A DNA stretch of 64,000 nucleotides from Candidatus Eisenbergiella stercoravium (lineage in GTDB: Bacteria; Bacillota; Clostridia; Lachnospirales; Lachnospiraceae): the NCBI GenBank assembly GCA_019113175.1, contig DXHY01000059.1:186001-250000 (forward strand), given 5' to 3'. Below the pieces are notes generated by a model. It had not been told where the DNA came from. It was given only the letters and a program-made list of their open reading frames with translations, and ran no database searches. Position numbers and translations under genes: made by a program. This document shows, one piece after another, positions 60,903-64,000 of the stretch; position 1 is the stretch's first letter; each line of letters begins with the position of its first letter.

Positions 60903-61727
60903 ATGGAAAAGCTGGATTTCTGCATCAGCCAGGAGCGGGCTTCCTTTTCCCCGGCCGTAGCGGATTCCATCTATCATGTTTTTGCGGACGGAGACTACCA
61001 CATCCGGCATTATGCGATTCCGGACAGCATGGTTTTTGCCGCAACGCTGGGCGGAGAGGGACGGCTGATGCTGGAGGATAAAAGCTTTTTTCTGCATTCC
61101 GGCACTGCTCTCCTCTTTGATGCCTCCCAAAAGCCCTTTGAATATCTGTGTACGGGCGCCAGCTGGGATTTCTGGTGGTTTGAATTCCGCCCGACGGAGC
61201 AGGATTTTCCTTCCCTTCCTCTGGCAACCGTTCTTTCCCTGCCCCTGGAGGAATTCCATCTGCGCCTGTGCAGTGAAGCCCTCGCCAGCCTGAAGCTGAA
61301 AAATTCTGCGGCCGCTTCTTCCCTGCTCATCTCCCTGCTCAGCCTTCTGGGGCAGAAGGATTACGGTCTGTCGAACGTGCGCGGCGGAGTGGGGCTTTTT
61401 CAGGAGGCGGACCGTTACATCCGCCGCAATCTGGCCACCGCCACGGTCCAGTCCACCGCCCTGCATCTCGGCATCTGCGAGCACACACTGCTCAACATTT
61501 TTCAGGCGCTTCTCGGGATGCGCACGGTGGAGTACATCCAGAACCTGAAAACGGACATGGCAAGGCATCTGCTGATTTCCGGCGAAAAGCCCATCCGGGA
61601 AATCGCCTGGGAGCTGGGCTATGCGGACCAGTTCGCCTTCAGCAAAAGCTTCCGGAAGCGCTTCGGTATTTCCCCCTCAGCCTGCCGCAGGGCGGCCAGA
61701 GCCTCTTCTGATGGAGAAGATGTCTGA
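60903..61727 (+). CDS. AraC-family transcriptional regulator
   Basis: A 274-residue AraC regulator with an N-terminal cupin-like sensing domain (YHIRHYAIPDSMVFAATLGGEGRL and LHSGTALLFDASQKPFEYLC) and a C-terminal double helix-turn-helix (TVQSTALHLGICEHTLLNIFQ, then KPIREIAWELGYADQFAFSKSFRKRFGISPS). Ligand probably a small sugar. AAAGGAG precedes the ATG at 60903. It is divergent from the UroD-like gene, its likely target. Confidence 0.9.
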   Translation: MEKLDFCISQERASFSPAVADSIYHVFADGDYHIRHYAIPDSMVFAATLGGEGRLMLEDKSFFLHSGTALLFDASQKPFEYLCTGASWDFWWFEFRPTEQDFPSLPLATVLSLPLEEFHLRLCSEALASLKLKNSAAASSLLISLLSLLGQKDYGLSNVRGGVGLFQEADRYIRRNLATATVQSTALHLGICEHTLLNIFQALLGMRTVEYIQNLKTDMARHLLISGEKPIREIAWELGYADQFAFSKSFRKRFGISPSACRRAARASSDGEDV

Positions 61728-61807
61728 AGCCGGAGGAAAGCTTCCGTTTTATACGGTCTGAGCTGTTTCCTCCGGCTTCTTTGATTCGTGTTTTCCCGCT
61801 TACATTT

Positions 61808-62734
61808 TCAGTTGTTTTCGGCCGTCTGGCTGTAGTCCATCCGCACCTCGATATCCCGTTCATAGTTGCCGAAGGAACGGCCGAACAGGGTCATTCCTCC
61901 CACATGGTCGGAATCTCCGTCCACCGCGAAGCGGAGACGGATTCCCCTTCTGTCGTCCAGGGCGAGGGCATCCAGGTTCACATCGGAAAGCTTTCTTCCG
62001 TCGATGAAGGTTCCTTCATGATTTACCGTCAGCATTTTCAGGAATCCATACTGGTTCAGGCCGTCATGCCACCATTCCGGATTCAGACGTCCCCGCTGGT
62101 TTCCGAAATCTCCGGGAGAGGTCCATTTTCCCAGCAGAACGCCGTTGATGGAAAAGCTGATATCCGAAGGCCACACCTCGTTCACTCCCGGCGCTTCACT
62201 GGAAATCTCCGTCGATATGGTCAGACAGTCGATCCTGCTGGCGGCGGGGATAAAACAGGGAACCGTATATTCCACATAGCCTCTTCCAAACCAGAGAATG
62301 TCCGCCGCGAAGCGGGCCGGATGGGAAAAATACCGCACATCGTCCAGCTCTCCGATCAGCCCGTCCTTCGACGCCATGCCGCAGGTGGGCCAGACCTCGC
62401 ATTCAGAAAACTGTCCCACCTTCAGGGAAATCTGCCAGGTGTTCTTTTTCACGTCCTTCGGGCAGAAATCGATGAGGATTCTGTCCGGCGCCACCGAGCA
62501 TCTTTTCATGTTGCCGTGTCCCGAGCCTTCCGCACTCACCTTCAGAACGCCGCATTCCTCCAGCTTTTTCACGTGGCCGGTCAGCGCTCCTGCGGTGATG
62601 TTCAGCCTCCCCGCCAGTTCGTTCATGCTCATGTCCGGCTCTTCCAGGAGTATTTTTACGATTGCGATGCGGATATCCGAGCCCAGTGCCTTGAACAGCG
62701 CGGCGCCCTCCTCCGGCGATTTGATATGGATCAT
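61808..62734 (-). CDS. ArsR-type winged-helix regulator with sugar-locus beta domain
   Basis: A 308-residue protein. Residues 10-75 form an ArsR-like winged helix (DIRIAIVKILLEEPDMSMNELAGRLNITAGALTGHVKKLEE). The remaining 230 residues are beta-rich (GDFGNQRGRLNPEWWHDGLNQYG, LDDRRGIRLRFAVDGDSDHVGGMTLFG) and likely the ligand-binding domain. Such ArsR-plus-beta proteins occur next to arabinan and other glycan genes in Clostridia. The ATG at 62734 follows AGGAGAAGG. It overlaps nothing but starts within the small Cys-rich gene's end. Confidence 0.78.
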   Translation of the reverse strand: MIHIKSPEEGAALFKALGSDIRIAIVKILLEEPDMSMNELAGRLNITAGALTGHVKKLEECGVLKVSAEGSGHGNMKRCSVAPDRILIDFCPKDVKKNTWQISLKVGQFSECEVWPTCGMASKDGLIGELDDVRYFSHPARFAADILWFGRGYVEYTVPCFIPAASRIDCLTISTEISSEAPGVNEVWPSDISFSINGVLLGKWTSPGDFGNQRGRLNPEWWHDGLNQYGFLKMLTVNHEGTFIDGRKLSDVNLDALALDDRRGIRLRFAVDGDSDHVGGMTLFGRSFGNYERDIEVRMDYSQTAENN

Positions 62735-62754
62735 TTCCTTCTCCTGTTTCCATG

Positions 62755-63024
62755 TTACCATTTTTCATAGGGACAGCGGTTTGCGGCGATGGCGGCCCGC
62801 AGCTCCACGAAGCAGCCGCAGGCGCGGCACATGCCGGAGAGCAGCAGGTCGCAGTCTTTACAGCGCGCCAGCCGCTTTTCATAAAGATCTTTGGAGGCGC
62901 GGATCTCTTCCTCCAGCCCTTCAATGTAGGCGTACAGATTCCGATACTCCGCGCTCTCCGCCATTTCATACAGAAGACAGCGGCAGCAGGTCCGGTCATG
63001 CGCCGTCATGCCATGTTTTATCAT
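62755..63024 (-). CDS. Small Cys-rich (zinc-ribbon-like) protein, DUF6171-like
   Basis: An 89-residue protein with Cys pairs CCRC near residue 13-16, CKDC (55-58), CRACGC (66-71) and a final CP, spaced for zinc binding, separated by a helix [21 protein letters not shown]. The [14 protein letters not shown] string is typical of DUF6171-type proteins. Its ATG overlaps the stop of the arabinofuranosidase (ATGA). It may be a small accessory to the surrounding operon. Function unknown. Confidence 0.72.
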   Translation of the reverse strand: MIKHGMTAHDRTCCRCLLYEMAESAEYRNLYAYIEGLEEEIRASKDLYEKRLARCKDCDLLLSGMCRACGCFVELRAAIAANRCPYEKW

Positions 63025-64000
63025 GCGATGCGCACCAGCACCACGCTGCAGGCGGGAACGGTGAGCTTCACGCCCTTTTCCGTAATGGTACAGGCGGTAA
63101 ACGCCTCTTCCTTCACCTTTTCCGGCTCGTCAAAGGTGTTATACGCGTTCATGCTCTGAGTGACGATGGAGGCGCTCACCTTCTGCGGGGAAAGGGCAGC
63201 GAATTCCACTTCCACCTCCTGAGCGTCGGAAACGGACAGGTTTGCCAGCGTCACATTGACCGTACCGTCCTCAGACACGGACACGGATTCCTGCAGGGCG
63301 GGCACCCGGTATTCTCCGTCTCCTGCCTCTTTGTTTTCATCCAGGAAGCTGTCCAGAAGCTGTGCGCCCTGATGATACCTGTACATATGGAACACATGGT
63401 AGGTGGGCGTCTTCACCATCTTCGCACCTTCGGTCAGGATCACGGACTGGAGCACATTTACCAGCTGGGCGATGCAGGCCATTTTCACCCGGTCACAGTG
63501 TTTGTTGAAAATGTTCAGGGTAACGCCTGCCACAAGAGCGTCGCGCATGGTGTTCTGCTGATAGAGGAAGCCGGGATTGGTGCCGGGCTCCACATCGAAC
63601 CAGTTGCCCCATTCGTCCACGATCATGCCGATCTTCTTCTCCGGATCATATTTATCCATGATCGTTCCGTGTCTGGTCACCAGCTCCTCCATATAAAGCG
63701 CCTTGGAAAGCGTGATATACCAGTCGTTTTCATCAAATACAGTGGCGCTTCCCTTCTTTTCCCAGCCGCCCGGAGTCACGTAATAGTGCAGGGAAAGGCC
63801 GTTCATGAATCTGGCGGGATCCGGGGAGCAGGTCTTTAACACCTCTTCCGTCCAGTCATAGTCGCCTGCATTCGCGCCGCAGCAGATTTTGTAAACCGGC
63901 GCGTCGCTGTGATACTGTCTCACATAGGTCTGATACCTTCTGTAAAGATCGGCATAATACTGAGGTCTCATGTTGCCGCCACAGCCCCAGTTCTCATTTC
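63021..64000 (-). CDS. GH51 alpha-L-arabinofuranosidase, 3'-terminal part
   Basis: The window edge cuts off the 5' end. The coding frame runs to the edge and includes [10 protein letters not shown], containing the acid/base Glu of family GH51, and the nucleophile Glu in [10 protein letters not shown]. Other typical parts: [33 protein letters not shown] and the C-terminal beta-sandwich [12 protein letters not shown]. It releases terminal arabinose from arabinan or arabinoxylan oligosaccharides and is probably cytosolic. It is followed by the small Cys-rich and ArsR-like genes on one transcript. Confidence 0.92.
   Translation of the reverse strand, partial: NENWGCGGNMRPQYYADLYRRYQTYVRQYHSDAPVYKICCGANAGDYDWTEEVLKTCSPDPARFMNGLSLHYYVTPGGWEKKGSATVFDENDWYITLSKALYMEELVTRHGTIMDKYDPEKKIGMIVDEWGNWFDVEPGTNPGFLYQQNTMRDALVAGVTLNIFNKHCDRVKMACIAQLVNVLQSVILTEGAKMVKTPTYHVFHMYRYHQGAQLLDSFLDENKEAGDGEYRVPALQESVSVSEDGTVNVTLANLSVSDAQEVEVEFAALSPQKVSASIVTQSMNAYNTFDEPEKVKEEAFTACTITEKGVKLTVPACSVVLVRIA

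Overview
The window reads as chromosomal DNA from an anaerobic, fermentative Firmicute, most likely a gut Lachnospiraceae (Clostridia). I infer this from strong AGGAGG-type ribosome sites, a trimeric NAD-linked [FeFe] hydrogenase, LplABC-type sugar importers with an AraC-type membrane sensor, DUF4250 and DUF2089 genes, and the TIGR03915/TIGR03916 DNA-repair pair. No species can be named from sequence alone. Base composition looks moderately GC-rich, except for an AT-richer block at about 38.0-40.6 kb.

Layout. 0-1 kb: tail of a MATE exporter, then a Phd/YefM-RelE/ParE toxin-antitoxin pair. 1.1-5.7 kb: hydrogenase operon hydC-hydB-hydA behind a long structured leader. 5.8-13.2 kb, minus strand: DUF2089 regulator with a small membrane protein, a Gfo/Idh/MocA oxidoreductase, a NUDIX hydrolase, a secreted Ig-like protein, a polysaccharide deacetylase, a D-2-hydroxyacid dehydrogenase, and a DUF4250 gene next to a ferredoxin-ASKHA corrinoid-protein activator. 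13.4-15.2 kb: a yybP-ykoY-like (Mn2+) riboswitch ahead of orphan sodium-pump decarboxylase subunits oadB and oadG. 15.4-18.5 kb: clpB with an overlapping GNAT gene. 18.7-28.1 kb: a glycan locus with a GH106-like hydrolase, an AraC sensor-regulator and a three-gene LplABC importer. 28.4-32.2 kb: MATE, PAP2 phosphatase, and a collagen-like surface protein beside a TPR glycosyltransferase. 32.4-37.4 kb: ferric/phosphonate-type ABC importer with an MBL-fold hydrolase. 38.0-41.0 kb: a damaged island with a 5'-truncated LysR, an internally deleted MATE, a cytidylate-kinase-like gene and a decayed Tn916-type integrase start. 41.1-46.3 kb: cutC, a GH13 amylase, a 50-bp direct repeat, a dense DnaA-box cluster and a DinG/XPD-like helicase. 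46.5-49.2 kb: an HPr-like protein and a DNA-repair pair behind a promoter overlapped by LexA-like sites. 49.2-55.2 kb: glycolipid-type GT4 pair with a VTT membrane protein, HAD phosphatase, esterase and DUF6512. 55.2-56.0 kb: six tRNAs. 56.0-64 kb: a YfcE-like phosphoesterase, rdgB, an RNA methyltransferase, a small Asn/Gln-rich protein, a TIR-bounded hairpin element, a DUF1700 protein, a UroD-family methyltransferase divergent from an AraC regulator, and an arabinofuranosidase locus cut by the window end.

Themes worth attention. Arrays of short, perfect, end-to-end hairpins recur just upstream of genes (hydrogenase, DUF2089, amylase, cutC) and in a 187-bp element with terminal inverted repeats. 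Several regulatory regions can be read directly: the Mn-type riboswitch, the SOS-like promoter and the inverted repeat at the clpB start site. Two genes too short for ordinary ORF calling (oadG, 56 aa, and an Asn/Gln-rich protein, 50 aa) are supported by ribosome sites and context.
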